From: a virus
Length of the DNA stretch: 38,322 nt
IMG/VR virus record: IMGVR_UViG_3300045538_000127
Location: 1-38,322 of that record
Strand: one strand, 5' to 3'
Shown here: one piece after another, positions 1-7,717 of the stretch
Numbering within the stretch: the first letter of the stretch is position 1
Layout of the letters: every line of letters starts with the position of its first letter
The notes under the pieces: generated by a model
The model's database searches: none
The model's input: the letters and a program-made list of their open reading frames with translations, nothing else
What the model was told of the DNA's origin: nothing
Program-made: the position numbers and the translations under genes

Positions 1-645
1 CAAGTTCCAGAGGAAGGGACTAATTACATGGTCGTAGACCCTGCTGGAGCGAGAAACTGGTTTATGATTTGGGCTAGAAAAGCCGATGACGGAAATCTGT
101 ATGTTTACAGAGAGTGGCCTGACATTTCTTACGGCGAATGGGCGTTGCCTAGCGAAAAACCCGATGGTAAAGAGGGTATGGCACAGAGAAACGGGGCTGG
201 TATGGGCATAGACGACTACAAGCGTCTCATCAGGAAACTGGAGGGAGACGAAGAGATTATGGAGCGGTATATTGACCCCCGTGCAGGTGCTACCCAAGCC
301 GTAGGCAGGGATGGCGGTACATCCGTTATAGAACTTTTAGATGGTGGTGATGAACCTATGTACTTCTCTCCTGCGGCTGGCATCAGCATAGAGCAGGGAG
401 TTGCTATGATTAATGACCTGATTGCTTGGAACCAAGAACAACCCTTGTCTCCACTTAACCAGCCTAAACTTTTTGTAACTAATAATTGCAAAAACCTAAT
501 ATACTGTATAAAAGAGTGGACAGGTGCTGATGGGGACAAAGGGTCTACAAAAGACCCGATTGACTGCCTTAGGTACTTGGTCGTTATGCAACCTGAGTAC
601 ATAGACCTGCAACAGATGCCAGTCAATAAGCCCTTCTCCTACTAA
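1..645 (+). CDS. terL: Terminase large subunit, C-terminal nuclease part (5' truncated)
   Basis: The frame is open from base 1, so the gene begins before the window and only about 214 C-terminal codons are present. Terminase large subunits package DNA: an N-terminal ATPase translocates it and a C-terminal RNase H-like nuclease cuts the concatemer. What remains fits the nuclease: a first acidic strand in VVDPAG, a second segment YIDPRAG, and a C-terminal DPIDCLRYLV block that matches the last metal-binding aspartates of phage terminase nucleases. The ATPase part (Walker A and B) lies outside the window. The stop overlaps the portal start as TAATG, which suggests translational coupling and is the usual terminase-portal order. 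The identification rests on motifs plus context and is fairly secure. Confidence 0.85.
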   Translation, partial: QVPEEGTNYMVVDPAGARNWFMIWARKADDGNLYVYREWPDISYGEWALPSEKPDGKEGMAQRNGAGMGIDDYKRLIRKLEGDEEIMERYIDPRAGATQAVGRDGGTSVIELLDGGDEPMYFSPAAGISIEQGVAMINDLIAWNQEQPLSPLNQPKLFVTNNCKNLIYCIKEWTGADGDKGSTKDPIDCLRYLVVMQPEYIDLQQMPVNKPFSY

Positions 646-2849
646 TGGACGATTACGAATCTCAAAGACACGAACTTGGTGAGTCCGCTGACCCGCTTCT
701 GCTGGCAGACGACAAGCCAAACATCCCTGAACTGGTCAACGAACTTAGCCGTTCCTACCTGTTTGGTGCGAACACCACAGCCCTCAATGACAATGACGAC
801 CTTCGTTTTTGCAGATGGGATGGACAGACAACCGACGGAAAGAAATTTTCCGAAAATCGGGATGAAGACGACCCCGCTCTCCCGTTCGAAGGTGCTTCAG
901 ACTCCAGAATTAGGCTGATTGACAGAGTCATCAATGAACAGGTGTCGCTTTGGATGAACTCTCTGAAGGGTTCTAAGTTGGGCGTGTCTGGCAGAACTGC
1001 TGAAGACGCTAAGAACGCCGCTTCAATGTCTACACTTCTTGAGTATATTACTTCTGGAAGAATGAAGCAGGAACTCCGCAGAGAAGCGGAACTATGGGCT
1101 AACTACACCAATCAGTACGGCTGGTCGGCTGTTCATATCGGCTGGGAGCAGGAAATGGGAACTCGTGAACAACGCTTTACCATCTCTGATTTGGTGAACA
1201 TGGCTTCCGAGGCTTTTAAGGCCGACCCTGACTCTCCGTTATCGTCTATTCCGTCTTTAATCCTCGACCCTGAAAAGGACGAGATGACAGTCTCCTTAAT
1301 CGTAAATTTCCTGCCTAATTTTTCCGAAAAGGAGATTAGGAGAATGGTCAAGGAACTTAGAGAACAGGGCTATACAAAGGTCTACGAAGAAGTTTTATTA
1401 AAAAGCCTTCCCTGCGTCACCACGCTCAAGCCGTATGACGAGATTTCATTCCCGCCTGAAACCATCGACCTTCAGAAGGCTCGCATTGTTTTCCGCAAGG
1501 TCTTTATGACCGAACTGGAAGTCCGTGCTATGATTAATACGGACAAGTGGGATGAAGAAGGAGTCGAAGAAGCCGTAAAGACTAAGGGTATGTTCACTTG
1601 GTACAGAGACCCTAATGTCGTCCCGACCAACACGCTTGCTCAGGACTACAGACTAAGAACCAATAACCTCATCGAAATCTGCTACGCTTATTACAGACAA
1701 CTGAGCGAAGACGGAACTCCGTGTGTCTATTACACAGTGTTCTCTCCCAACGCCAGTTCTGAAACGCATTTGAAGCACGAAAAGTTAGGATATGCTCATG
1801 GTAAGTATCCCTTTGTCGTGCTTCGCAGGGAGTATATTAGAAAGGCCATATACGAGAGTCGAGGCATCACGGACATCCTTTCTACTGACCAAGCCGAACT
1901 GAAGGCACAGCGAGACGCTATGCGTGACCGCACGGCGTTTGAAACTGTCCCGCCCCTGATGTACAAGAGGCGGGTTGGAGGCACTGGTCGCATCGGGCCA
2001 GCGATGTTACTCCCTGTTTCAGATGTCAATGCGGACTACAAGTGGATGGAGCCTCCCAGAGGTTCTCCTCAGATTGCAGAGTTTGTGGTCAATCAGATTG
2101 AGAAGGAAGCGGCTGGTTACTTTGGTCTTACCAGAGAAGAGTCTCCTCCTGCTCTTGCACAGATGCTTCAGCAGACATCCGTTGACAACTGGCTTACTGC
2201 TTGGAGCGAAGTCTATACCCAGATGTTGCAACTCGCCGTCCAGTATATGGATGTTGTCGAGGTTGAGCGTATCTGCGGTTCTCCTCTTCCCAAGATGATG
2301 GACGACCTTACCAGCCAGTATGACTTTGAGGTCAAGTTTGATGTCAGAAACCTGTACAGCGACCTTGTGCTTGAGAAATTACAGGCCATCAACCAGTACA
2401 TCCTTCCTCAGGATACTGGTGGAATCATCGACAGAAATGCGATGGTCAAACTTTCCGTCGAGGCCGTTTCCTCTGACATCGCCAAGGCTGTCGTCACAGA
2501 CCAAGCCTCTGCCAGCCAGAAACTGTACAAGGATGTCCAGACTGAAATCGGCATGATGATGCTTGGTAACGAAGCCAACTATGTCGAGAACGACCCGACA
2601 GCCCAGACCAAGTTGATGTACCTGCAAGACATCATGTCTAAGAACATGAAGGCTCAACAGGCTTCGCAGGGCGACCCGATGTTCCAAGCCCTGTTGCAGA
2701 ATTATGTAAAGAACCTGCAAATGTCGGTCATGCAACAACAGAACAAGCAAATCGGCAGAATTGGAGTGACCCCAGTTTCGGATAAGATGCAACAGGAAGC
2801 CGCTCAGAACCAGAACCAGATGCAGGGAGGCCAGAGTGAAGGATACTGA
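645..2849 (+). CDS. Portal protein
   Basis: A 734-residue protein directly after terminase, the size of podovirus portals (about 700-770). Portals form the dodecameric ring at one capsid vertex through which DNA is packaged and ejected. Central segments such as ESRGITDILSTDQAELKAQR followed by an MRDRTAF stretch and PPLMYKRR resemble the core of podoviral portals, which bind terminase and the tail adaptor. The last 60 residues are rich in Gln, Asn and Met, typical of the portal barrel or disordered tail. An acidic N-terminus (about residues 1-40) precedes the body. The ATG shares its A with the terminase stop. No frameshift or unusual feature was seen. Confidence 0.9.
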   Translation: MDDYESQRHELGESADPLLLADDKPNIPELVNELSRSYLFGANTTALNDNDDLRFCRWDGQTTDGKKFSENRDEDDPALPFEGASDSRIRLIDRVINEQVSLWMNSLKGSKLGVSGRTAEDAKNAASMSTLLEYITSGRMKQELRREAELWANYTNQYGWSAVHIGWEQEMGTREQRFTISDLVNMASEAFKADPDSPLSSIPSLILDPEKDEMTVSLIVNFLPNFSEKEIRRMVKELREQGYTKVYEEVLLKSLPCVTTLKPYDEISFPPETIDLQKARIVFRKVFMTELEVRAMINTDKWDEEGVEEAVKTKGMFTWYRDPNVVPTNTLAQDYRLRTNNLIEICYAYYRQLSEDGTPCVYYTVFSPNASSETHLKHEKLGYAHGKYPFVVLRREYIRKAIYESRGITDILSTDQAELKAQRDAMRDRTAFETVPPLMYKRRVGGTGRIGPAMLLPVSDVNADYKWMEPPRGSPQIAEFVVNQIEKEAAGYFGLTREESPPALAQMLQQTSVDNWLTAWSEVYTQMLQLAVQYMDVVEVERICGSPLPKMMDDLTSQYDFEVKFDVRNLYSDLVLEKLQAINQYILPQDTGGIIDRNAMVKLSVEAVSSDIAKAVVTDQASASQKLYKDVQTEIGMMMLGNEANYVENDPTAQTKLMYLQDIMSKNMKAQQASQGDPMFQALLQNYVKNLQMSVMQQQNKQIGRIGVTPVSDKMQQEAAQNQNQMQGGQSEGY

Positions 2850-3081
2850 TTACAATATAGGCACTTTCGCATTCCCTGAAAAAAATGCGGTTTGGGAGCA
2901 TATCATGTATGTCTTAGACCTTAACATTAAGGCTGAGACAGAAATGGCTATATCCAAAGACTCTGTTGGTGAAAATCGTATACACCAGTGCGGAAGAGCC
3001 GAGGCTCTTGTGGCTTTTAAAGCCCTTCTTTTAGAAGAACAGCGTAAGGCAAGAATACAGGCTGGACTAACAATAGAATAA
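2836..3081 (+). CDS. Small hypothetical protein between portal and scaffold
   Basis: An 81-residue protein starting at GTG 2836, inside the 3' end of the portal gene. A strong GGGAGG ribosome-binding site at 2825-2830 decides this start and is one of few clear Shine-Dalgarno sites in the late operon. The protein is mixed acidic/basic with a helical C-terminus (about residues 50-78, AEALVAFKALLLEEQRKARI). No signal peptide or membrane segment is visible. Many podoviruses carry a small gene at this position, but no family was recognised. The strong Shine-Dalgarno site and the operon position support a real gene; the function is unknown. Confidence 0.7.
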   Translation: MKDTDYNIGTFAFPEKNAVWEHIMYVLDLNIKAETEMAISKDSVGENRIHQCGRAEALVAFKALLLEEQRKARIQAGLTIE

Positions 3082-3179
3082 TTTCTTGACACTATAAGGA
3101 TTAGTGTCTTATTAACTTCAGTTTCTGGGAGTCTGTAAAAACCCTGACATAAAACTACAGGCACTTTAGACCTTATCTA
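3082..3179 (+). promoter_or_regulatory. 98-nt gap upstream of scaffold with inverted repeat and possible promoter
   Basis: This is the only sizeable gap in the late operon. It contains a perfect 7-bp inverted repeat, GACACTA at 3088-3094 and TAGTGTC at 3102-3108, with a 7-nt loop. A TTGACA hexamer (3086-3091) overlaps the left arm; 18 bp downstream lies TATTAA, a 4/6 match to a -10 box. It could be a promoter for scaffold and capsid, an operator, or a weak hairpin terminator (followed only by TTATTAA). A nonamer AGGCACTTT occurs both here (about 3159) and near 2859. Role inferred, not shown. Confidence 0.35.
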
Positions 3180-4160
3180 ATGGACAATACAAATAACAAT
3201 GGAGCAGAAAACGCATCCAACGCTGACAACAGCGAAAACAGTTTTCAGGAAAGCAACTTTCCTAGTTCCGCTGAAATAAGCGGTAAACTAAACGAACTTC
3301 TGTGGGACGATGTTGCCGAGCCACAGACGGAAGCAGACGAAGCCGAAAGTAATCAGTCTGAAGTCCAGCAGTCAGAGGACGAGCCGCAAGAGGCCGTATC
3401 CGAAGAAACTGAAGGCGAAGAGGTTCATTCACAGTCCGAGGAAGAACAAGAAGAAGTTTCTCGTGGTGTACAGAAGCGTATCGACAAACTGACAGCGAAG
3501 CGAAAAGAGGCCGAGGCCGAAATCGAAAAACTGAAGGAAGAAGTCGAGAAACTGAAAGCCGCCACTCCTGCTCCGAGAGAGCGTGAAATCCCTGACGACC
3601 CTTATTCCAACCTGAATACGATTGCTGAAATCGAGGCAGAGATTGCCCAAGCAAGGTCGGTTCGGAACTGGGCTGAGGAAAACGCAGATGGTTACACGCA
3701 CACCAACGAACAGGGCGAAGAAGAGTATTATGACCCTGCCAAAATCAGGCAGATTAAGGTAAATGCTATTAAGGCTCTCGAAGAGGGCTTACCTAGAAGA
3801 TACCAGTACCTCCAAGCCAGAGACCAAATCGAACAAGTTGTAAGTAAGGAATACCCGTGGTGGTCAGACAAGACAGCAAAGGAACGGCAACTCGCCGAAC
3901 AGTTCATCAATGCTTTCCCTGCCATCAAGAAGTTCCCTGATTACAAGATGGTAATCGGTGACTATATCAGAGGCGTAAAAGCCCGAGAAGCGGCAGTGAG
4001 AGGTCAAAAGCCTGTCGTCAAAGCACCTGTTCAGCCTCGCTCTAGCGGAGTTGCCCCGACTGTTAAAAAGGAAGAAGTTCGCAGTCAGAACGCATACGCA
4101 AAGTTCGCCAAAACTGGCAGAACTGATGACCTAGCAAATGTAATGAACAAGTTCCTATAA
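3180..4160 (+). CDS. Capsid scaffolding protein
   Basis: A 326-residue, very acidic protein placed immediately before the major capsid gene. Residues about 1-95 are dominated by Asn, Ser, Glu and Gln, with low-complexity acidic runs. Residues about 95-130 form a heptad-like charged coiled coil (KRIDKLTAKRKEAEAEIEKL). The C-terminal third is basic (KKEEVRSQNAYAKFAKTGR). An acidic body with a coiled coil and a basic C-terminal tail is the hallmark of phage scaffolding proteins, which direct procapsid assembly and are then released or cleaved. No separate prohead protease gene is seen nearby. The ATG at 3180 has no clear Shine-Dalgarno site. Confidence 0.83.
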   Translation: MDNTNNNGAENASNADNSENSFQESNFPSSAEISGKLNELLWDDVAEPQTEADEAESNQSEVQQSEDEPQEAVSEETEGEEVHSQSEEEQEEVSRGVQKRIDKLTAKRKEAEAEIEKLKEEVEKLKAATPAPREREIPDDPYSNLNTIAEIEAEIAQARSVRNWAEENADGYTHTNEQGEEEYYDPAKIRQIKVNAIKALEEGLPRRYQYLQARDQIEQVVSKEYPWWSDKTAKERQLAEQFINAFPAIKKFPDYKMVIGDYIRGVKAREAAVRGQKPVVKAPVQPRSSGVAPTVKKEEVRSQNAYAKFAKTGRTDDLANVMNKFL

Positions 4161-4172
4161 TCATATACTAAT

Positions 4173-5204
4173 ATGGCTAAATTAACAGAACCCAATATCG
4201 TCAGCGGTAAGCGTGAAGCCCTTGCTGACATCATCTCGATGGTGGATGCTAAGTCCACCCCGTTCACCTCGATGGCTCCGAAGGTTGCTAAACCTGGCAA
4301 CACTCTGTTCCGTTGGCAGGTTGACTCTCTCCCCAGCGTTACCGCCGAACAGGCTGGTATCGTTGATGGTACTGATGTTGACCCGAATGGTGCTCAGATT
4401 AAGAACTTTGTCAAGGATGGTGCGGCTCAGTACCGCTTCGAACTGTCCAACCACATTCAGATTTTCAGAGAAAGCACCCGTGTGTCTCCTCTGACAACTG
4501 ACATCGCCGTGGTTGCTGGCGTTCGCTCCGAACTGTCGAACAATGTCGCCAAGGCTACTGAAGTCCTGAAGCGTAAGATGGAAAGAACCCTCTGTTCTGC
4601 CAATCTTCCGAAGGCCGATGACGGCGTTAATCAGGGCTACGCTACCCGTGGTCTTGACTCTTGGATTAAGAACGACTTCACAGGCGATACCTACCTCCCT
4701 GTCCCGTCCTCGTTCCGCACTCCTACGACCAGCATCTCGACTGTCGGCACTGCCGCCCTCGATGAACTGGTCTGCCAGAACATCCTCGCCTCCGTCTTCG
4801 AACAGCAGGGCAAGCCGCAGGAATTCGATGGTCTCGTCGGTTACAAGTTAAAGCAGGCTTTCACTGCTCTTACCTACACCACAAGACAGAATGCCAACAC
4901 TAACACCGCCTCTGTCATCCGCACTCTTAACAGAGACCAAGAACAGGCCGTGTACAAGTCCAGCATCGATGTCTTCGAAGGCGACTTCGGCTCCATCCGT
5001 CTGCACACCTCGCTGTTCCTGAAGAACAACTTCTGCGGTTACCTCCTGAACTGGGACTTGGTTGGCGTTGGCTACGGCGGCAACATCGCTCAGGTGAAGG
5101 AACTGACCGACAACGGCGGTGGCCCTGCTCGCATGGTCGAGGCGATTGCTACTTGCATCGTCAAGAACCCGCTCGGTCTGGCTAAGTTCGACTTCACCTC
5201 GTAA
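4173..5204 (+). CDS. Major capsid protein (SU10/DUF5309-like)
   Basis: A 343-residue capsid protein directly after scaffold. The N-terminal pattern GKREALADIISMVDAKSTPF, then PGNTLFRWQVDSLP, the DGTDVD loop, and NHIQIFRESTRVSPLTTDI followed by an AGVRSE helix match the capsid family typified by phage SU10 (DUF5309), an HK97-fold group found in many podoviruses. The C-terminus ends in a strand-rich segment (LGLAKFDFTS). It forms the icosahedral shell. The codons are the most GC3-rich and regular in the late operon, as expected for the most abundant protein, yet the start (CTAATATG) has no Shine-Dalgarno sequence. Function is well supported by sequence and position. Confidence 0.9.
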   Translation: MAKLTEPNIVSGKREALADIISMVDAKSTPFTSMAPKVAKPGNTLFRWQVDSLPSVTAEQAGIVDGTDVDPNGAQIKNFVKDGAAQYRFELSNHIQIFRESTRVSPLTTDIAVVAGVRSELSNNVAKATEVLKRKMERTLCSANLPKADDGVNQGYATRGLDSWIKNDFTGDTYLPVPSSFRTPTTSISTVGTAALDELVCQNILASVFEQQGKPQEFDGLVGYKLKQAFTALTYTTRQNANTNTASVIRTLNRDQEQAVYKSSIDVFEGDFGSIRLHTSLFLKNNFCGYLLNWDLVGVGYGGNIAQVKELTDNGGGPARMVEAIATCIVKNPLGLAKFDFTS

Positions 5205-5208
5205 TTGA

Positions 5209-5574
5209 GTGGCTGACGCATTCGTCCAGTCTTTGGTTGAGATTATCCCTGCCCACCTCCACAAAGAGATGGAAAGGGAACTCATCAACGGCTGGCGAAT
5301 GCGTGAGTCTGTCGCACGAGCGGAAGCCAAGCAAATTGCCCATCACGGGCATATGAACGAGGCTAACGACATCAAGGGTCTCGGCAGAAAAATCGCAAGC
5401 ATTCCTGCCGATGCTTATCACTATTGGGGACAGCGACTCGGGTACGAATGCTGGAAGGACAAGCAGTTTATGCGTGAATACCTTCGTGATAATCCCGAAC
5501 TTGCTGTCCGCAATTATTGTAAGAAGACTGTAGTGCAAGGCACAATCTTCACATCTGACGGCTATAAGGTCTAA
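5209..5574 (+). CDS. Hypothetical protein between capsid and adaptor
   Basis: A 121-residue protein with a GTG start at 5209. An in-frame TGA at 5206-5208 makes this the earliest possible start. It is helical and rich in His, Arg and Tyr, with segments such as HHGHMNEANDIKGLGRK and YHYWGQRLGYECW. No membrane segment or known motif was recognised. It lies between the capsid and adaptor genes, where podoviruses often encode small head or neck factors, and its stop overlaps the next start (TAATG at 5572-5576). A head-completion or virion role is a guess from position only. Confidence 0.75.
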   Translation: MADAFVQSLVEIIPAHLHKEMERELINGWRMRESVARAEAKQIAHHGHMNEANDIKGLGRKIASIPADAYHYWGQRLGYECWKDKQFMREYLRDNPELAVRNYCKKTVVQGTIFTSDGYKV

Positions 5575-6347
5575 TGCGTACTTCCAACTTCTCCCAAATC
5601 CTTTTCGAAGCCCTTCAATACAGCGGCAACGACAGACACAACATCACGGATGAGACATTTGCTCAGTTCCGTGACTTCATTTCTGCCCGTCTTAGGGAGG
5701 CTTGGGAACAAGACGAATGGCTGGACATCTGCCGACTTGCACAATTTACCATCACGACAGACGCAAACAATGTGTCTTCGTTCACTTTGCCTTCTGACGC
5801 TGGGGAAGTCCTCGGTGTCTATAACTTAAATCCTCAGGTCACTACCAGAGCCAGAGATGTCGGGTACGAAATATACAACGATGGCACGACCACAAAGGTC
5901 ATTCTTCGTTCTAACTTTGTTACCGAAGGCTGGTTCAATTACAGAAATAAGTGTCCTGTTCTGTCGGGAGACCTGTATAACCCTTCCAATGTTTATATGA
6001 ATGGTGTGCAAGTCTACTTTGACAGCGGTTCTTCCACAGGTACATACACTCCTGTTTTAGGAAAACCTCACTACGGAAATTTCTATACCTGCATAGCCGC
6101 CTCGACTAGTGCTGGGCAAAACCCAGTATCGCATCCTTCGTTATGGCAAAAAATAGAAATACCTTACATTTTTGGAAACTACCTTGCTTGGGGAGCCGCC
6201 GCTAACTGGCTTGTCTCCGAAGGTCAATTACAAGAAGCCGCAGGGCTTGACTCTAAGGCGAATCAGATGCTCTCTATAGAGGCTGATAAAATCGCCCGTC
6301 AACAAAACCAATCTCAGAAAATCAAATTCATTAACCCATACTCCTAA
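5574..6347 (+). CDS. Probable head-tail adaptor (podoviral gp4/TTPA-like)
   Basis: A 257-residue protein. Residues about 1-60 are helical (FAQFRDFISARLREAWEQDE), followed by strand-rich segments and a C-terminal helical part containing NYLAWGAAANWLVSEGQLQE. This helix-strand-helix plan and the position (after capsid, before nozzle) are typical of the adaptor ring that joins the portal to the tail in podoviruses such as SU10 and P22. A threonine/serine-rich insert (about residues 145-185) may be a surface domain. TAATG overlaps couple it to both neighbours. The family call rests more on context than on signature residues. Confidence 0.62.
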   Translation: MRTSNFSQILFEALQYSGNDRHNITDETFAQFRDFISARLREAWEQDEWLDICRLAQFTITTDANNVSSFTLPSDAGEVLGVYNLNPQVTTRARDVGYEIYNDGTTTKVILRSNFVTEGWFNYRNKCPVLSGDLYNPSNVYMNGVQVYFDSGSSTGTYTPVLGKPHYGNFYTCIAASTSAGQNPVSHPSLWQKIEIPYIFGNYLAWGAAANWLVSEGQLQEAAGLDSKANQMLSIEADKIARQQNQSQKIKFINPYS

Positions 6348-6655
6348 TGTCATCCTCCTATGTAAGTTTCTCGACTCCCGCCCTGCGGAAGTTGACTCAC
6401 CTGCCGAACTATACTTGCACTACCTCTTATGTTGAGGTTCTTGCTCCTAGAGTTCTTCCTGAGCGAAGAGTGCTTGTGATTATCCAGAACAAGTCTACAA
6501 GTGCCACCCTTGAAATCGTCCTTGATTCGACAGGCACAGATGGCCTTATTGTCGGCCCTCTTGGAACACTGACTGTAGATAACTACAACGGCCCTATTAG
6601 ACTTAAGTCTACTACTGCTGGCTCTATCGCCCACATCGCCTACGGCTCTGTCTAA
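6347..6655 (+). CDS. Small beta-rich structural protein
   Basis: A 102-residue protein made almost entirely of predicted beta strands (RVLVIIQNKS, ATLEIVLDST, PLGTLTVDNY, GPIRLKSTT, IAHIAYGSV). Similar compact beta-sandwich proteins act as capsid decoration or tail accessory proteins in phages. It sits between the adaptor and a lectin-like protein and is joined to both by TAATG overlaps. No signal peptide or catalytic motif is seen. It is very likely a virion component, but the exact location on the particle is unknown. Confidence 0.75.
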   Translation: MSSSYVSFSTPALRKLTHLPNYTCTTSYVEVLAPRVLPERRVLVIIQNKSTSATLEIVLDSTGTDGLIVGPLGTLTVDNYNGPIRLKSTTAGSIAHIAYGSV

Positions 6656-7410
6656 TGAGTATCTCTATTTCTGAGGCTGGTGTAAGTTTTGCCTCTACGA
6701 TTGAGGCACAAGGCGGGACTACATCTAACAAGGCGATGTCTCCTGCTACGACCATTGATGCAATTATTGATGGAAGTCTTAGCATAATACCAATTACAAC
6801 CACGACAACTGTGACAAGCGGAACTGGAGCAGTATATGTCAACGCATCGCCCGACTTCGGATATCTGACTAGCCCTAATGCAAACACCGCTGGATTCTGC
6901 CAGAAGAATTTCAATATGTTCGCTCGTAGCAATTCCACCTACGGCTTTAACTTCACGAGGAATATCAAGATTGGATGCAAAATCGCTCTTAATTGGTCGG
7001 GAACTTTCACGGCTATTACTCAGACTTTGTTCTTCCGTCTAAACACAGGGACTACTAACGGAACGCTTACGCAAATTGGTTTCGGCATCTCAATTGATTT
7101 GGCGACCAAGGTTCTATCCATCCTCGCTCATAACGGAACGACTCTGACGACCAAGACCACCTCTTGGGCTGTGCCTACATCTGGCATTTCCTCCGTCGAT
7201 TTTATGGTTGAGTCAAACGGCTCTGGAACTGTCTTCGCCTATGCCGATGGCGTACTCATCGACAGCACAACTGGGATGTCCACGGCGGCTAACTCTGGGG
7301 CTACGACCCAAGCCATTGCCCAAGTCGAAGTTAACTCCGCTGGCGGAACATCCACGGCGAACGCAACGACCTATATTTCTAACCTTCGTGCTTTTGTCGC
7401 CCACGGATAA
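6655..7410 (+). CDS. Lectin-like beta-sandwich virion protein
   Basis: A 251-residue protein, very rich in Thr, Ser, Asn and Gly. After a repeat-like N-terminus (residues 1-60) the body has the alternating strand pattern of a concanavalin/laminin-G-type sandwich: GCKIALNWSG, QTLFFRLNTG, IGFGISIDLATKVLSILAHN, DFMVESNGSG, VFAYADGVLID and a final ISNLRAFV strand. Such modules bind carbohydrate and occur as head fibres or tail accessory proteins in podoviruses. The fold call is inferred from strand pattern only. Position in the tail cassette and TAATG coupling to the preceding gene support a virion role. Confidence 0.65.
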   Translation: MSISISEAGVSFASTIEAQGGTTSNKAMSPATTIDAIIDGSLSIIPITTTTTVTSGTGAVYVNASPDFGYLTSPNANTAGFCQKNFNMFARSNSTYGFNFTRNIKIGCKIALNWSGTFTAITQTLFFRLNTGTTNGTLTQIGFGISIDLATKVLSILAHNGTTLTTKTTSWAVPTSGISSVDFMVESNGSGTVFAYADGVLIDSTTGMSTAANSGATTQAIAQVEVNSAGGTSTANATTYISNLRAFVAHG

Positions 7411-7413
7411 CTT

Positions 7414-7608
7414 ATGACCACCTATCGCATCACATCATCCCTTCTAATCGGGGACTATGTTCAGTTGCTGAAGTCCGTCTTTCCGACTTGGAATGGCGAG
7501 CCTGTCACAGCCAGCCAGTCCGAAATCACAGTCACCTTTGCTACTGCAAAGACCCCTGTAAATATCAGTCCTCTCATCAAGGTAGAGGTCGTCCCAGAAA
7601 CCGAATAA
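7414..7608 (+). CDS. Small hypothetical protein in tail cassette
   Basis: A 64-residue protein starting 3 nt after the previous stop. It contains a short helix (LLIGDYVQLLKSVFPTW) followed by strands (SEITVTFATAK, PLIKVEVVPE). No known motif was recognised. The tight spacing on both sides (the next ATG is 1 nt after its stop) and the codon use of its neighbours support a real gene. It could be a chaperone or a small structural subunit; nothing in the sequence decides this. Confidence 0.65.
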   Translation: MTTYRITSSLLIGDYVQLLKSVFPTWNGEPVTASQSEITVTFATAKTPVNISPLIKVEVVPETE

Positions 7609-7609
7609 T

Positions 7610-7717
7610 ATGCTTACCATGCTCCTCCTCTCCCTGTCCTTCCTTGGCGGTGTCTATGTCGGTGCTCGCTGGGCTGAGAAACTCAGAGACATCTACTTTT
7701 CTATCGTTTCTAAGTAA
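7610..7717 (+). CDS. 35-residue single-pass membrane protein
   Basis: A very short gene filling the space between two larger ones: ATG at 7610, stop TAA at 7715-7717 sharing its A with the next ATG. The protein begins MLTMLLLSLSFLGGVYVGA, one hydrophobic segment, followed by a charged tail (RWAEKLRDIY). Exact fit between neighbours and the TAATG junction argue that it is translated. Function unknown. Small membrane peptides of this kind can be accessory lysis or ejection factors, but that is speculation. Confidence 0.55.
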   Translation: MLTMLLLSLSFLGGVYVGARWAEKLRDIYFSIVSK

